NCBI RefSeq assembly: GCF_003574735.1
Contig: NZ_QORW01000006.1
Span: 106,887 to 170,886, forward strand
Reading direction: 5' to 3'
DNA from: Dongia deserti
GTDB taxonomy: Bacteria > Pseudomonadota > Alphaproteobacteria > Dongiales > Dongiaceae
DNA: 64,000 bases
This document shows, in pieces, positions 9,638 to 18,298 of the stretch. The position numbers and the translations under genes were made by a program. The notes under the pieces are model-generated. The model was not told the DNA's origin. It searched no databases and was given only the letters and a program-made list of their open reading frames with translations. Numbering within the stretch: position 1 is the stretch's first letter; each line of letters begins with the position of its first letter.

Positions 9638-10531
9638 TCATAGTTGAGATTCCTTGAGGTCAGGCGGCGCAGCAAGCAGTCGCCCGCCGAGTGCCCGGTC
9701 GACCCCGCCGGCCACCGCCTCCTGGCAATGGCGGGTGAGTTCCTTGCGTGACGGGAAGTCGCCGAGGCGCGCCTCGTCATGGAACTGCACCACCACCTCG
9801 ACCCGGCCCAGCCGGGTGAATCGCCAGAGATGCCCACCCAGCTCCATCCCGCCGTACCAGGCCACCAGCGGGCGCAGGCCCCAGCCCAGCGCCACGCCAT
9901 TGACGCTGGTATAGGCGATCGAGACCGGCTGGATCACCAATGGTCGCGCGGCCGGCGCCGCTTCCGCCACGCTCAGCAACGCGCTGCGGAACGGCAGGAT
10001 GCGATTGCCGTCGTTGGACGTGCCTTCGGGGAACAGCACCAGCGCATCGCCCGCCACCAGCCGCGCGTGAATCGAATCGCGCTGCTTTCTCGTCGTGTTG
10101 CGCCGGCGATCGACGAACACCGTGCGCTGCAATTTGGCGAGCAAGCCATAACCCGGCCATTGCGCGACTTCCGTCTTCGCCACGAAGGAGACGGGGACCA
10201 CCGAACCCAGCGCCGGGATGTCGAGATAGGAGACGTGGTTGCTAACGAACAGGACCGGGCGCTCCTTGGTCGGGCTGCCGACCACCCGCACCCTCAGTCC
10301 CATGATGCGGCAGCACAGCTTGTGATAGGCGTAGGGCACCACCCACCAGAATCGCCGCGCAACCAGTAAGATCAGGATCTGCACTGGCGTCAGCACCAAA
10401 GTGACGAGCCCATAAAGGCTGAGCCGGAAAAAACCGAGATAACTCGACCCAAACGGCGTCACGCCGGATGGCGCCAGCGGCGGATCATCGGTGATTTCCT
10501 GGGAAATGCTGCGCGGTTCGGCGAGGGACAT
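9638..10531 (-). CDS. PlsC-family 1-acylglycerol-3-phosphate acyltransferase (OlsA-like)
   Basis: Membrane-bound acyltransferase. The HX4D catalytic motif is NHVSYLD, and the FPEGT substrate motif is LFPEGTSNDGNRILPF. A hydrophobic segment near residues 30-65 anchors it. It lies 7 bp downstream of an OlsB-like GNAT. In alphaproteobacteria the GNAT acylates ornithine to lyso-ornithine lipid, and an OlsA acyltransferase of this family finishes ornithine lipid. This pairing supports the OlsA role, but general lysophosphatidic acid acyltransferase activity cannot be excluded from sequence. Confidence 0.82.
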   Translation of the reverse strand: MSLAEPRSISQEITDDPPLAPSGVTPFGSSYLGFFRLSLYGLVTLVLTPVQILILLVARRFWWVVPYAYHKLCCRIMGLRVRVVGSPTKERPVLFVSNHVSYLDIPALGSVVPVSFVAKTEVAQWPGYGLLAKLQRTVFVDRRRNTTRKQRDSIHARLVAGDALVLFPEGTSNDGNRILPFRSALLSVAEAAPAARPLVIQPVSIAYTSVNGVALGWGLRPLVAWYGGMELGGHLWRFTRLGRVEVVVQFHDEARLGDFPSRKELTRHCQEAVAGGVDRALGGRLLAAPPDLKESQL

Positions 10532-10538
10532 GGCGCGA

Positions 10539-11375
10539 TCAGGCGGTCGGACTGGACTCGTCCGTCTTGCCAGCGGCCTGGTCGTGGTAGTGCTTGGTGT
10601 ATTTGTCGGCGATCAAATCATGCACGACGATCACGCTCACATCGACCGTGCCGAATTGCGGATCGATGACGGCGCCGTCGCCGACAAACCCGCCCAAGCG
10701 CAGGTAGCCCTTGATCAGCGGCGGCAATGCCATGAAGGCGCGCTTCTCGTTGATCTCCTCGATCGACATCATGTTCATCGAGACATAGCGCTCGGGCAGC
10801 GCGCGCGGCCGATATTCGGCCGGCGCCAGATGCCGATGATAGAGATAGGAGAGCGCCACCTTGTGCTCCGCAGGATCTGTTCCGGGAAACGACGCGCAGC
10901 CGAACAGCACACCGATCTTGTAATGCAGGATGTAGTCGGCGATGCCCTTCCACATCAGCTGCATCGCCGCCTTGGTGCGATAAGCCGGATCGACGCAGGA
11001 GCGACCCAGCTCCAGGATCCCCCCGCGATAATTCACCAGCGGCGAGATATCGAATTCATCGATCGAATAGAACTGGCCGCGGCGGCTCGCTTGCTCGCGC
11101 CGCATCAGGCGATAGGTCGCAATGATGCCGGCTGCGCCTTCACCCTTGTCCCGGTCGATGATGATGAGGTGATCGCAATAGGGATCGAAACTGTCGAAAT
11201 CGCGGCGCAGCGCCGACATTTCGGATGTCGGCTTGGCGCTGAGCTCTTCATAGAAGACGCGATAGCGCAGGGCCTGGGCCGCCTCGATCTCAGCCGTGCT
11301 CTCTGCGACACGGAGTTCCAGGCTCGCCAAGTGGATATGGACGGGCCGCTCCTGCTCCGCTGCGGGAGCGTTCAT
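10539..11375 (-). CDS. olsB: OlsB-like GNAT acyltransferase (L-ornithine N-alpha-acyltransferase family)
   Basis: Protein of the hemolysin-like/OlsB acyltransferase group. These enzymes use acyl-ACP to form an amide bond on ornithine, the first step of phosphate-free ornithine lipids. Family traits seen: ALRYRVFYEEL near residue 40, the central YRGGILELGRSCVDPAYRT block, FGCASFPGTDP and the C-terminal PPLIKGYLRLGGFVGDGAVIDPQFGTVDV. Length 278 is usual. Its ATG overlaps the TGA of fur, and a PlsC-type gene follows 7 bp later. Since fur directly precedes it, metal-responsive co-expression is possible. The substrate is inferred from family and pairing. Confidence 0.8.
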   Translation of the reverse strand: MNAPAAEQERPVHIHLASLELRVAESTAEIEAAQALRYRVFYEELSAKPTSEMSALRRDFDSFDPYCDHLIIIDRDKGEGAAGIIATYRLMRREQASRRGQFYSIDEFDISPLVNYRGGILELGRSCVDPAYRTKAAMQLMWKGIADYILHYKIGVLFGCASFPGTDPAEHKVALSYLYHRHLAPAEYRPRALPERYVSMNMMSIEEINEKRAFMALPPLIKGYLRLGGFVGDGAVIDPQFGTVDVSVIVVHDLIADKYTKHYHDQAAGKTDESSPTA

Positions 11376-11809
11376 TTCTTCTTGGCCCCGCTGCGGCCCG
11401 ATGCCGGAACGGCATAGAGCTCCAGCCGGTGGCCGACCAGCTTATAGCCCAACTGCTCTGCCACCCGGTGCTGCAGCTTTTCGATTTCCTCATTGCTGAA
11501 CTCGATCACCTGCCCCGACTGGATGTCGATCAGGTGATCGTGATGGCTCTCCGGCGTTTCCTCATACCGCGCGCGACCATCGCCGAAATCGTGGCGCTCC
11601 AGGATGCTGGCTTCCTCGAACAGGCGTACGGTGCGGTAGACGGTGGCGAGCGAAATGCCGGGATCGATCTTGGATGCGCGACGATACAGCTGTTCGACAT
11701 CCGGATGGTCGTCGGCATCCGAGAGCACGCGCGCGATGACGCGACGCTGCTCTGTCATCTTCAGGCCCTTGTCCTGACACAGTTTCTCAAGTCGCGATAC
11801 AACACTCAC
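11372..11809 (-). CDS. fur: Fur family metal-responsive regulator (Fur/Mur)
   Basis: Dimeric metal-dependent repressor. The winged helix spans about residues 10-80 (GLKMTEQRRVIARVLSDADDHPDVEQLYRRA, then ISLATVYRTVRLFEEAS). The metal site is marked by HHDHLIDIQSG. The CxxC structural zinc site seen in enteric Fur (HHDHLxCxxCG) is absent: the positions are Asp and Gln-Ser. This is the normal state for alphaproteobacterial Fur/Mur, which often responds to manganese as well as iron. Its stop overlaps the olsB-like start. Whether it senses Fe or Mn cannot be read from the sequence. Confidence 0.93.
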   Translation of the reverse strand: MSVVSRLEKLCQDKGLKMTEQRRVIARVLSDADDHPDVEQLYRRASKIDPGISLATVYRTVRLFEEASILERHDFGDGRARYEETPESHHDHLIDIQSGQVIEFSNEEIEKLQHRVAEQLGYKLVGHRLELYAVPASGRSGAKKK

Positions 11810-11974
11810 GATGATGCCCCGCTGTCATGAGCCTGGCGGCCCCTATCCGCGCGCGGTTGCTCCCGCTCGCTCATTCCATTGTCAGTCATTTTGCCCACAG
11901 AATACAGCCGGCGCAAACCTTTTGGCCGGCGTCAGATCATCCCCGAGTCGCGTTCGCCGAGTCGCAAGTGCTTC

Positions 11975-12385
11975 TTAGCGCTTCCGGCCGCCGGTGCCGA
12001 GGCCGATCTGGCGCGCGAGGGTGCTGCGCTTCTTGGCGTAGTTTGGCGCGACCATCGGGTAGTCCGCAGGAAGACCCCACTTCTCGCGATATTGCTCCGG
12101 CGTCAGGCCATAGGCCGTGCGCAGGTGGCGCTTCAGCATTTTCAGCTTCTTGCCGTCCTCCAAACACACGATGTAGTCGGCCGTCACCGACTTCTTCACA
12201 GAGACGGCCGGCTCCTGCCGCTCGGCACTCTTAGCCGGCGTTTGGCCCAGGTTGGTCAGCGCGCCGTATACTTCGTGAATAAGCTTCGGAATGTCCCCAA
12301 CTGGCACAGTGTTATTGGACAAATGAGCCGCAACAATATCGGTAACCATGGACAGCACGCCATTTTTCTTGGCTTCATCGACCAT
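11975..12385 (-). CDS. mucR: MucR/Ros family zinc-finger transcriptional regulator
   Basis: Global regulator of exopolysaccharide, motility and cell-cycle genes in alphaproteobacteria. It has an N-terminal oligomerisation region (residues 1-45) and a Ros-type zinc finger near residues 74-100 (VCLEDGKKLKMLKRHLRTAYGLTPEQYREKWGLP), followed by the conserved YPMVAPNYAKKRS. The C-x2-D-x9-H ligands are present, but the second histidine found in Agrobacterium Ros is Ala-Tyr here. The gene has its own AT-richer upstream region with a dyad 12 bases before the start. It lies 165 bp upstream of fur on the same strand. Confidence 0.95.
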   Translation of the reverse strand: MVDEAKKNGVLSMVTDIVAAHLSNNTVPVGDIPKLIHEVYGALTNLGQTPAKSAERQEPAVSVKKSVTADYIVCLEDGKKLKMLKRHLRTAYGLTPEQYREKWGLPADYPMVAPNYAKKRSTLARQIGLGTGGRKR

Positions 12386-12396
12386 ATCGTCACTCC

Positions 12397-12411
12397 GTTC
12401 CGTACCGGAAC
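12397..12411. promoter_or_regulatory. candidate operator dyad upstream of mucR
   Basis: Perfect inverted repeat GTTCCG-TAC-CGGAAC, 11 bases before the mucR start codon, in a region whose flanks are AT-rich. MucR-family genes are known to be autoregulated, usually through AT-rich sites, so this GC-containing dyad might instead bind another regulator. The symmetry is seen; the role is inferred. Confidence 0.35.
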
Positions 12412-12531
12412 TTGTTAATACTTAGGGCCGCACGCGCGCGCCGACAACAATTGTATATTTCATGCGACCCCATGGGCTGGCAATACTTACCAACAGAATG
12501 ATGTATTGAAGTCGGAAAAGGTTCCGCAATT

Positions 12532-13050
12532 CTATTTATGCGGAACCCCCTGTCGGTCGATGTCGCGTACCGACAGGTCGCAGCGCAAGGTGATGGCATC
12601 CTCGCGCCCGCCGCCACGCCGTTCGTAATAGGCGCGCCGCCGCCCGATCGGAGAAAAGCCAAACCGACCATAGAGCGCACCGGCCGCCTCGTTGCCGGCG
12701 GCATGTTCCAGAAACATGCTTGCGATTCCCGCCGCGCGTGCGTGATCGAACAAGATGCGCATCAGGTGCGCGGCGTGACCACGGCGCCGTTCTTGCGGCA
12801 CAATTCCGGTCAGCAGGATCTCGCCTTCATCCAGCGTAAAGCGCGCCAGCATGAATCCGATCGGCGTCTCGCCGCTGATCATCAGCCAGCCTTGCACACC
12901 CGGCATCGCCAGGATCTCCGCGAAGCTCTGCACGGACCAGGGCTGGTCCCATGGCGCCTTGAAAATGGCGGCGTGCAATTCGGCAAGCACGCCCAGATCA
13001 AAGGCCGTGACCGGGAGGACGCGCACGGCATCTGACGACTCGTGCATCAT
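12532..13050 (-). CDS. rimI: ribosomal protein S18-alanine N-acetyltransferase RimI-like
   Basis: GNAT acetyltransferase of the RimI group. The acetyl-CoA loop is VPQERRRGHAAHLM near residues 85-98; the C-terminal part contains FLEHAAGNEAAGALYGRFGFSPIGRRRAYY, matching RimI. It overlaps tsaB by 4 bases (ATGA); tsaB-rimI pairing is very common in bacteria and supports the name. The N-terminal PWDQPWSVQSFAEIL is the family substrate-site region. Which protein is acetylated in this organism is inferred only. Confidence 0.9.
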   Translation of the reverse strand: MMHESSDAVRVLPVTAFDLGVLAELHAAIFKAPWDQPWSVQSFAEILAMPGVQGWLMISGETPIGFMLARFTLDEGEILLTGIVPQERRRGHAAHLMRILFDHARAAGIASMFLEHAAGNEAAGALYGRFGFSPIGRRRAYYERRGGGREDAITLRCDLSVRDIDRQGVPHK

Positions 13051-13730
13051 GGCTTGCGCGGCCTGGGTTGCGAAATGTCGGGCGGCCGCAAATAGATCGG
13101 CTCCGCCGACTGAAGCAGATCGGGCCGGGTGGCCGCTAGCTCCGCAACCGCGATCGCATCTGCACTGGCGCTGAGACCGCCCAGCGCAGCGAACTGCGTC
13201 AGTTCCGCATCCGCGATGAGTGCAATGTCACCAGCCTTGCACCGCGTCTCGATCTCGGCGGCTGTCAACAACGCGGCGGGCGACAAAGGCTGCAGGTCGG
13301 GGCCAAGCTCCACCGCGAACAATTCGCTGCGCCGGCTGTCCAGCACCACCAGATTGCATACCGCGAGCTTGCCGCCGGAGCGCGCGGCAGTGGCGGCCAG
13401 CGCCTGGAAGCTGCCGATCCCGACAATTGGACATCCGATGGCGAGCGCCATGGCCCGCGCAGTCGAGAGGCCGACGCGGATGCCGGTAAAGCCTCCCGGT
13501 CCGCAGGAGACGGCGATCGCCTTCAGGGACTTGAGGTCGATGCCGGTGGCCTGGGCGAGCCGCCGGATCATCGGCGCCAGCGCAGTGGCGTGGCCGTGCG
13601 AGGTCGCCATGATCTCGTGCGCCGGCGGCCGCTCTGCACTCAGGCGTATCGCGACCGAGCAGGCGGAGCCGGCAGTCTCGATCGCCAGCAACGGCGCCGA
13701 GAGAAGGGGTGGTGTCGAAGCGGCGCTCAT
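13047..13730 (-). CDS. tsaB: tRNA threonylcarbamoyladenosine biosynthesis protein TsaB
   Basis: Non-catalytic ASKHA-fold partner of TsaD in making t6A37 of ANN-decoding tRNAs. The N-terminal phosphate-like loop LLAIETAGSACSVAI and the central SCGPGGFTGIRVGLSTARAMAL block (residues about 70-95) are diagnostic. Length 227 fits. It begins the rimI-containing operon on the minus strand, and no tsaD gene is in the window. Confident. Confidence 0.94.
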   Translation of the reverse strand: MSAASTPPLLSAPLLAIETAGSACSVAIRLSAERPPAHEIMATSHGHATALAPMIRRLAQATGIDLKSLKAIAVSCGPGGFTGIRVGLSTARAMALAIGCPIVGIGSFQALAATAARSGGKLAVCNLVVLDSRRSELFAVELGPDLQPLSPAALLTAAEIETRCKAGDIALIADAELTQFAALGGLSASADAIAVAELAATRPDLLQSAEPIYLRPPDISQPRPRKP

Positions 13731-13865
13731 TGAATGGCAGCCATGTGACGGACGGGCTTTGCTCCTCGGCGCAGGTTTGCTAGGGATGCCTTCGCATCAA
13801 TCGCGTGTGTAGCCTTCGTCTGCCGACGTGACAAGCGTGCGTCATTCCATCGACCTCCGGATCGC

Positions 13866-14423
13866 ATGAGCCTCATCGATATCAGCCCGCCTGAATTCGA
13901 CCTTGTCGTCGAACTTGCCTATGCCACTCCCAACAATATTGCGGGCAGGCCGTTCTACCGCGCCGATGCCAAGCCCTACCTGCATCCCAAGGCTGTGGAA
14001 TGCCTGCAGGTCGCGATCGCGCTGGCTCACCCGCTCGGCTATCGGCTGAAGGTCTTTGATGCCTACCGCCCGCTCGAAGGGCAGTGGGCGCTGTGGAACG
14101 CGAGCCCCGACCCGGAATTCATCGCTGATCCCAGGAAAGGCGGACCGCACAATCGTGGCGTTGCGCTCGATCTGACGCTGATCGATGCAAGCGGGCGGGA
14201 GCTCGATATGGGTACAGGCTTCGACGTCATCACGCCGTTATCACACCACGGCCGCACCGACGTGTCGCTGGAGGCACAGCGGAACCGGTTGCTCCTCCTC
14301 GGGCTGATGACGGCCGCCGGCTTCGAATTCTATACGAACGAGTGGTGGCACTATCAGCTGTTCAATGCCCGCGACTACCCCGTCGTCGCACAGGCGGGGC
14401 TGCCGCATCCGATGATGGACTAG
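13866..14423 (+). CDS. ddpX: D-alanyl-D-alanine dipeptidase (VanX/DdpX family)
   Basis: Zinc dipeptidase that splits D-Ala-D-Ala, probably for peptidoglycan dipeptide recycling rather than vancomycin resistance, since no vanH/vanA partners are near. Seen: FDAYRPLEGQWALW, the zinc motif PHNRGVALDLTL (His and Asp ligands) and the catalytic NEWWHYQ (Glu and His ligand). There is no signal peptide, so it is probably cytoplasmic. Length 185 is a little short but complete. Its TAG and that of the convergent histidine kinase share one CTAG tetranucleotide at 14420-14423. Confidence 0.9.
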   Translation: MSLIDISPPEFDLVVELAYATPNNIAGRPFYRADAKPYLHPKAVECLQVAIALAHPLGYRLKVFDAYRPLEGQWALWNASPDPEFIADPRKGGPHNRGVALDLTLIDASGRELDMGTGFDVITPLSHHGRTDVSLEAQRNRLLLLGLMTAAGFEFYTNEWWHYQLFNARDYPVVAQAGLPHPMMD

Positions 14424-15892
14424 CTCGCCTTTGCGTGTGCCGGCACGTGCTGCAGCGCCGGCGCCAGCTGCATTGTCGGCGAAGGGACATGCTCGTCGGC
14501 GGGCAAGATCACCCTGACCACGGTGCCGACGCCCTTCTCGCTGCTGATTTCCATGCCCCCGCCGATCAGGCCGACCAGACGCTGAGTCAGCGGCAGGCCG
14601 AGTCCGGTGCCCTCGTGCATGCGAGAGAAGGGCGATTCGATCTGGCCAAAAGGACTCATCGCGATCCTGATCTCACCTTCGTCCATGCCGATGCCGGTGT
14701 CGCGAACGGAGAACACGATGCCGTCGCCCACGCGGCCGACCTGGAGCATGACTTGCCCGCCATCCGGCGTGAACTTGACGGCATTCGACAGCAGGTTCAG
14801 CAGAATCTGCCGCAGCTTCACGGGATCCGTGACCATGGAATCGAGGCCCTGATCGATGTCATGGATCAGGGTGATGCTGCGCTTGCTGGCCGTGTCCTGC
14901 ATCATCCCGCACACCAACAGGATGGTCTCGGGCAACGCCACGGTGGATTTTTCCACGGTCACCTTGCCGGCGTCGATCTTGCTGAGATCGAGAATGTTCC
15001 CGATGATGTCGGTCAAATGCGAGGCGGCCACCCAGATATGGCGGACATATTCCGCATAGGGCCGCGGCGTGACGGGCCCGAGCAGGCCGTGCTTCATAAC
15101 CTCGGAAAAGCCGACGATGGCGTTGAGCGGCGTGCGCAGCTCATGACTCATGTTGGCGAGGAACTCGCTCTTGGCCGTGCTCGCCGCGTCGGCCCTTGCG
15201 GCCGCGTCGGCGAGGCGCAACTTGGCTTCGTGGTGGCGCTTGGCGATCGCCTCGCTGCGCACGACCATCGTAAGCAGGCATGCATAGAGAAACAGCAGGA
15301 CGCTGGCCAGGAACACGCCAAGGCGGGCTTCGGCATCCCGGAATTGCGCAAGCAACCCTGTAATGTCGTCATAGATCTCGAAGACCGCGACGACCTTCCG
15401 CGGATTGTCCGCGTCGTAGATGGGGATGTAGCTCTCGACGATGTGGCGGTCGCTGGTCACGCGGCCGAAGGTGTTTATCTTGTCCTCGAATTCGACTTCG
15501 CTCTTGACCTCGCCCTTGATGGCGGCTGCGAAGCCTTCGCCATCCTCTTTCTCCGGCGTGTCGGTGGGGTCGGTCGAGTAGACCATGAGCCCGTTCGACC
15601 GATAGAGCTTTACCTTGGCAACAGATGTGTGACGCACGAGCGAGGCGATCTCCCGTGTCAGGCTTGTACGCCATTCGTCCGAGTCCTGCCGCGCCAGGAC
15701 GTCGGATTCGAACTCCGGCCAGACGACATTGGAGAGCACGCGCGCCAGCGCCACGTTGTTGCGCTCGGCCGCGCGCTCGATGCTGGCCATGAACCACACG
15801 TGATTCATGGTCGCGATCAGCAATCCGGCGCCGACCAGCAGCGGACCGCTGAGCACGGCAAATCTCTTCGACAGCGGCCAGGTGCGAAACAT
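14420..15892 (-). CDS. membrane sensor histidine kinase
   Basis: Sensor kinase with two membrane segments (about residues 10-34 and 190-212) enclosing a periplasmic domain of about 155 residues. This is followed by HisKA with phosphoacceptor H250 in FLANMSHELRTPLNAIVGFSEVM. The HATPase domain has N box QILLNLLSNAVKFT, G1 VRDTGIGM and G2 EGTGLGLPL. The HisKA sequence resembles alphaproteobacterial PdhS/DivJ/PleC-like kinases. No response regulator gene is adjacent, so it is an orphan. The periplasmic part has no motif I recognise; it may be a Cache-like sensor fold. Ligand unknown. Confidence 0.92.
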   Translation of the reverse strand: MFRTWPLSKRFAVLSGPLLVGAGLLIATMNHVWFMASIERAAERNNVALARVLSNVVWPEFESDVLARQDSDEWRTSLTREIASLVRHTSVAKVKLYRSNGLMVYSTDPTDTPEKEDGEGFAAAIKGEVKSEVEFEDKINTFGRVTSDRHIVESYIPIYDADNPRKVVAVFEIYDDITGLLAQFRDAEARLGVFLASVLLFLYACLLTMVVRSEAIAKRHHEAKLRLADAAARADAASTAKSEFLANMSHELRTPLNAIVGFSEVMKHGLLGPVTPRPYAEYVRHIWVAASHLTDIIGNILDLSKIDAGKVTVEKSTVALPETILLVCGMMQDTASKRSITLIHDIDQGLDSMVTDPVKLRQILLNLLSNAVKFTPDGGQVMLQVGRVGDGIVFSVRDTGIGMDEGEIRIAMSPFGQIESPFSRMHEGTGLGLPLTQRLVGLIGGGMEISSEKGVGTVVRVILPADEHVPSPTMQLAPALQHVPAHAKAS

Positions 15893-16050
15893 GTCGCTTT
15901 GCTTCCGAGCCGGGCAATGCCCGCATAGGGGACGCGAAGCTCGCAGCCTGGGGCAAATTGGTTAATCGCCGGTAAACCCTGCCGGAAGCTTCCTTAACCC
16001 ACGATTGTCGTCGTGGGCAGCGTTCCATGGGCGCGGGTGGCCGTGGGCCT

Positions 16051-16084
16051 GCAAAAACAAAGGGGCGGGATGGGCCCGCCCCTT
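16051..16084 (-). terminator. Rho-independent terminator of the nifU-like gene
   Basis: Perfect 10-bp stem AAGGGGCGGG / CCCGCCCCTT with a 5-base loop (16060-16084). On the minus strand it is followed by TGTTTTTGC, a T-rich tract. It lies 25 bp past the stop of the nifU-like gene. In the plus direction no T tract follows, so it acts mainly on the minus strand. Confidence 0.85.
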
Positions 16085-16109
16085 CAAATCAATTGATCGC
16101 GCCCTTATG

Positions 16110-16655
16110 TCAGACCGGTCGTACCTCGATCACTTCCGGAACGTAATGGCGCAGCATGTTCTCGATTCCCATCTTCAAGGTCGCGGTGGAAGAGGGACAT
16201 CCGGAGCATGAGCCCTGCATGTGCAGATACACGACGCCATCCTCGAAGGCATGGAAGATGATGTCGCCGCCATCCTGGGCAACCGCAGGGCGAACGCGGG
16301 TTTCCAATAGTTCTTTGATCTGTGCGACGATCTCATCGTCTTCGTCGTCGGCGGCCGCTGCGCTATCGTCGGATAGAATGACCGGCCGATTCGAGGAGAA
16401 GTGCTCCATGATGAGCCCGAGGATCTGCGGTTTCAGGACCGGCCAGTCCTTCTCGTCGGTCTTCGTGACCGTAATGAAATCGCTGCCGAGGAAAATGCGC
16501 GCGACGCCATCGATGCGAAACAGGCTTTCGGCCAGTGGTGAGCGCGCAGCCTTTTCGGCGCCGTCGAAATCCGCCGTGCCGCGCTCCATCACCACGCGTC
16601 CGGGAAGGAATTTCAGCGTGGCTGGATTGGGGGTTTCTTCGGTCTGGATGAACAT
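16110..16655 (-). CDS. NifU-like Fe-S scaffold/carrier protein
   Basis: Fe-S cluster assembly or carrier protein. The N-terminal Nfu_N domain (MFIQTEETPNPATLKFLPG, residues 1-90) is joined to a C-terminal NifU domain containing VRPAVAQDGGDIIFHAFEDGVVYLHMQGSCSGCPSS, with the cluster-binding CxxC as CSGC. The ATG at 16655 is chosen because MFIQTEETPNP is the universal start of this family; the longer reading frame upstream has no homology. Length 181 fits alphaproteobacterial NifU-like/NfuA proteins. It is monocistronic with its own terminator and diverges from the cyclase gene over 105 bp. Confidence 0.94.
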   Translation of the reverse strand: MFIQTEETPNPATLKFLPGRVVMERGTADFDGAEKAARSPLAESLFRIDGVARIFLGSDFITVTKTDEKDWPVLKPQILGLIMEHFSSNRPVILSDDSAAAADDEDDEIVAQIKELLETRVRPAVAQDGGDIIFHAFEDGVVYLHMQGSCSGCPSSTATLKMGIENMLRHYVPEVIEVRPV

Positions 16656-16760
16656 GACGGTCTCCGGGAAAATGGCAGCATCCGGACAGCGGATGTCAGG
16701 TCTTGACCGGAACATGGTGGAAGGCTTGACCTGCTTCAACCCCAAACTCATCATGGGCTT

Positions 16761-18008
16761 ATGAATCAGCCATTTGGCACCGGTCCCGCACTCGGCCTGC
16801 CGCCTGCAGTAGACGGGGAGTTGCGGCTGGAGAATGCGGCAATCGACCGCGCCTTCCGATGGCTGCTGCGCGACGGACGCGTTCAGCCGACGGGGCACGA
16901 GCTGCTGCGCGGCCTGGGCGTGGAGCTGACGGCGGCCGGCTTTCCCCTGATGCGCGCCTTGCTCGCCAAGCCGACCCTGCATCCGCAGATCGCCTCGATC
17001 GCCTATCGCTGGTCGCGCGCCGCGCCGCAGGTCGAGGCCTTTACACGCGAGCATGACATCTGGCAGAGCGATCAGTACCTGCGCAGCCCGATGGCGTTGA
17101 TCTATGCGGGCGAACCGATGATCCGCCGGCGCCTGTTCGGTCCTGGCCTTCGGCTCGACTTTCCGATCCTCGAGGACCTGCTGACGGAGGGCGGCACCGA
17201 CTATGCGATCTTCGGCCTCCGGCGTGCCGACGGACGGCCGCTCGCTGCGCTCTCGATTGCAACCGATGCGCCGGGCGGCTTCACCGACGAGCAATTCAAC
17301 GGTTTCCAGTCGCTGCTACCGTTGCTGTCGCTCATCGTCGAAGCGATCGAGACGCGGCTGATGGCACGCTCGCTGCTGGAAATCTATCTCGGCGCCGATG
17401 CCGGACGGCGCGTGATGGGCGGCCTTATCCGGCGCGGCGACAGCGTCACCATCGCCGCAGCGATCTGGCAGTGCGACCTGCGCGACTTCACCGCCATGAG
17501 CAACCAGCTGCCGCGTGACGAGGTGCTGGCCATTCTCAACGATTATTTCGATGCAGTGACACGCCCGGTGCTGGCGCACGGCGGAGAGATCCTGAAATTC
17601 ATCGGCGATGCCGTGCTCGCGATCTTCCCGATGAAGGACGATCTAGACCGCGACAGCAAATGCATCACCGCGCTGGAGGCGGCCGAGGAAGCGCTGGAGG
17701 CCATGCGCGACGTCAACGAATTGCGCGCCAGCGCGGGCAAGGCGCCGATCAGCATCGGCATAGGGCTTCATGCCGGCTCGGTCAGTTACGGCAATATCGG
17801 CTCGCAGACCCGCCTCGACTTCACGGTGATCGGCCCGGCGGTGAACTTAGCGGCGCGCATCACCGGCCTCTGCCGTCCGCTCAACCAGCCGCTGCTCGCC
17901 TCGAAGATGTTTGCGTCACCCTGTGGCAGCAAGCTGGTGCCTCTCGGCCACTATCCCATGCACGGCTTCGACAGCCCACAGGAAGTCTACGGGCTGCCGG
18001 AGGCGTAG
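16761..18008 (+). CDS. class III adenylate/guanylate cyclase
   Basis: Soluble nucleotide cyclase with a C-terminal class III catalytic domain (about residues 230-375). Metal-binding aspartates are D239 (WQCDLRDF) and D283 (KFIGDAVLAIF). Base-selecting residues are K279 and T355 (DFTVIGPAVN). Transition-state residues are N362 and R366. Lys plus Thr in place of Asp is the pattern of class IIIb adenylate cyclases, so cAMP is the likely product. The N-terminal 200 residues have no transmembrane segment and look like an adenylate-cyclase-associated sensor region (LIYAGEPMIRRRL, LDFPILEDLLTEGGTDY). No cAMP receptor gene is nearby. Confidence 0.92.
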   Translation: MNQPFGTGPALGLPPAVDGELRLENAAIDRAFRWLLRDGRVQPTGHELLRGLGVELTAAGFPLMRALLAKPTLHPQIASIAYRWSRAAPQVEAFTREHDIWQSDQYLRSPMALIYAGEPMIRRRLFGPGLRLDFPILEDLLTEGGTDYAIFGLRRADGRPLAALSIATDAPGGFTDEQFNGFQSLLPLLSLIVEAIETRLMARSLLEIYLGADAGRRVMGGLIRRGDSVTIAAAIWQCDLRDFTAMSNQLPRDEVLAILNDYFDAVTRPVLAHGGEILKFIGDAVLAIFPMKDDLDRDSKCITALEAAEEALEAMRDVNELRASAGKAPISIGIGLHAGSVSYGNIGSQTRLDFTVIGPAVNLAARITGLCRPLNQPLLASKMFASPCGSKLVPLGHYPMHGFDSPQEVYGLPEA

Positions 18009-18298
18009 ACGCACCCCATCAGTCCATCGCGCTTTCCGCCCTCGCACCACCGCGAGACTTCATTGTCGCTTTCGGAATTGCGCGCAGTAACTTATGATCG
18101 TGGCGGCTCCTTTTCTGCAATTTGGGGTTACCTCTTGATCAGCGTTCCTCGGTTAGAGGCCGCTTTTCGAAATGGCTTTGGCGCATTTAGGGCTGCCCGC
18201 CTGAGCAGCGAACGTGGCGCCGATCTCAGTCAGTGGGGACTGTTGAGCAACGCCATGGCCGCCATCGCAAGCGATGCGACAGACAGAAGACGCCGGCT

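Noticed and set aside
12422-12463. 13-residue minus-strand open frame (MKYTIVVGARVRP) upstream of mucR as a leader peptide
   Set aside because: Only a weak ribosome-binding site, no regulatory codon run, and no attenuator hairpin follows it.
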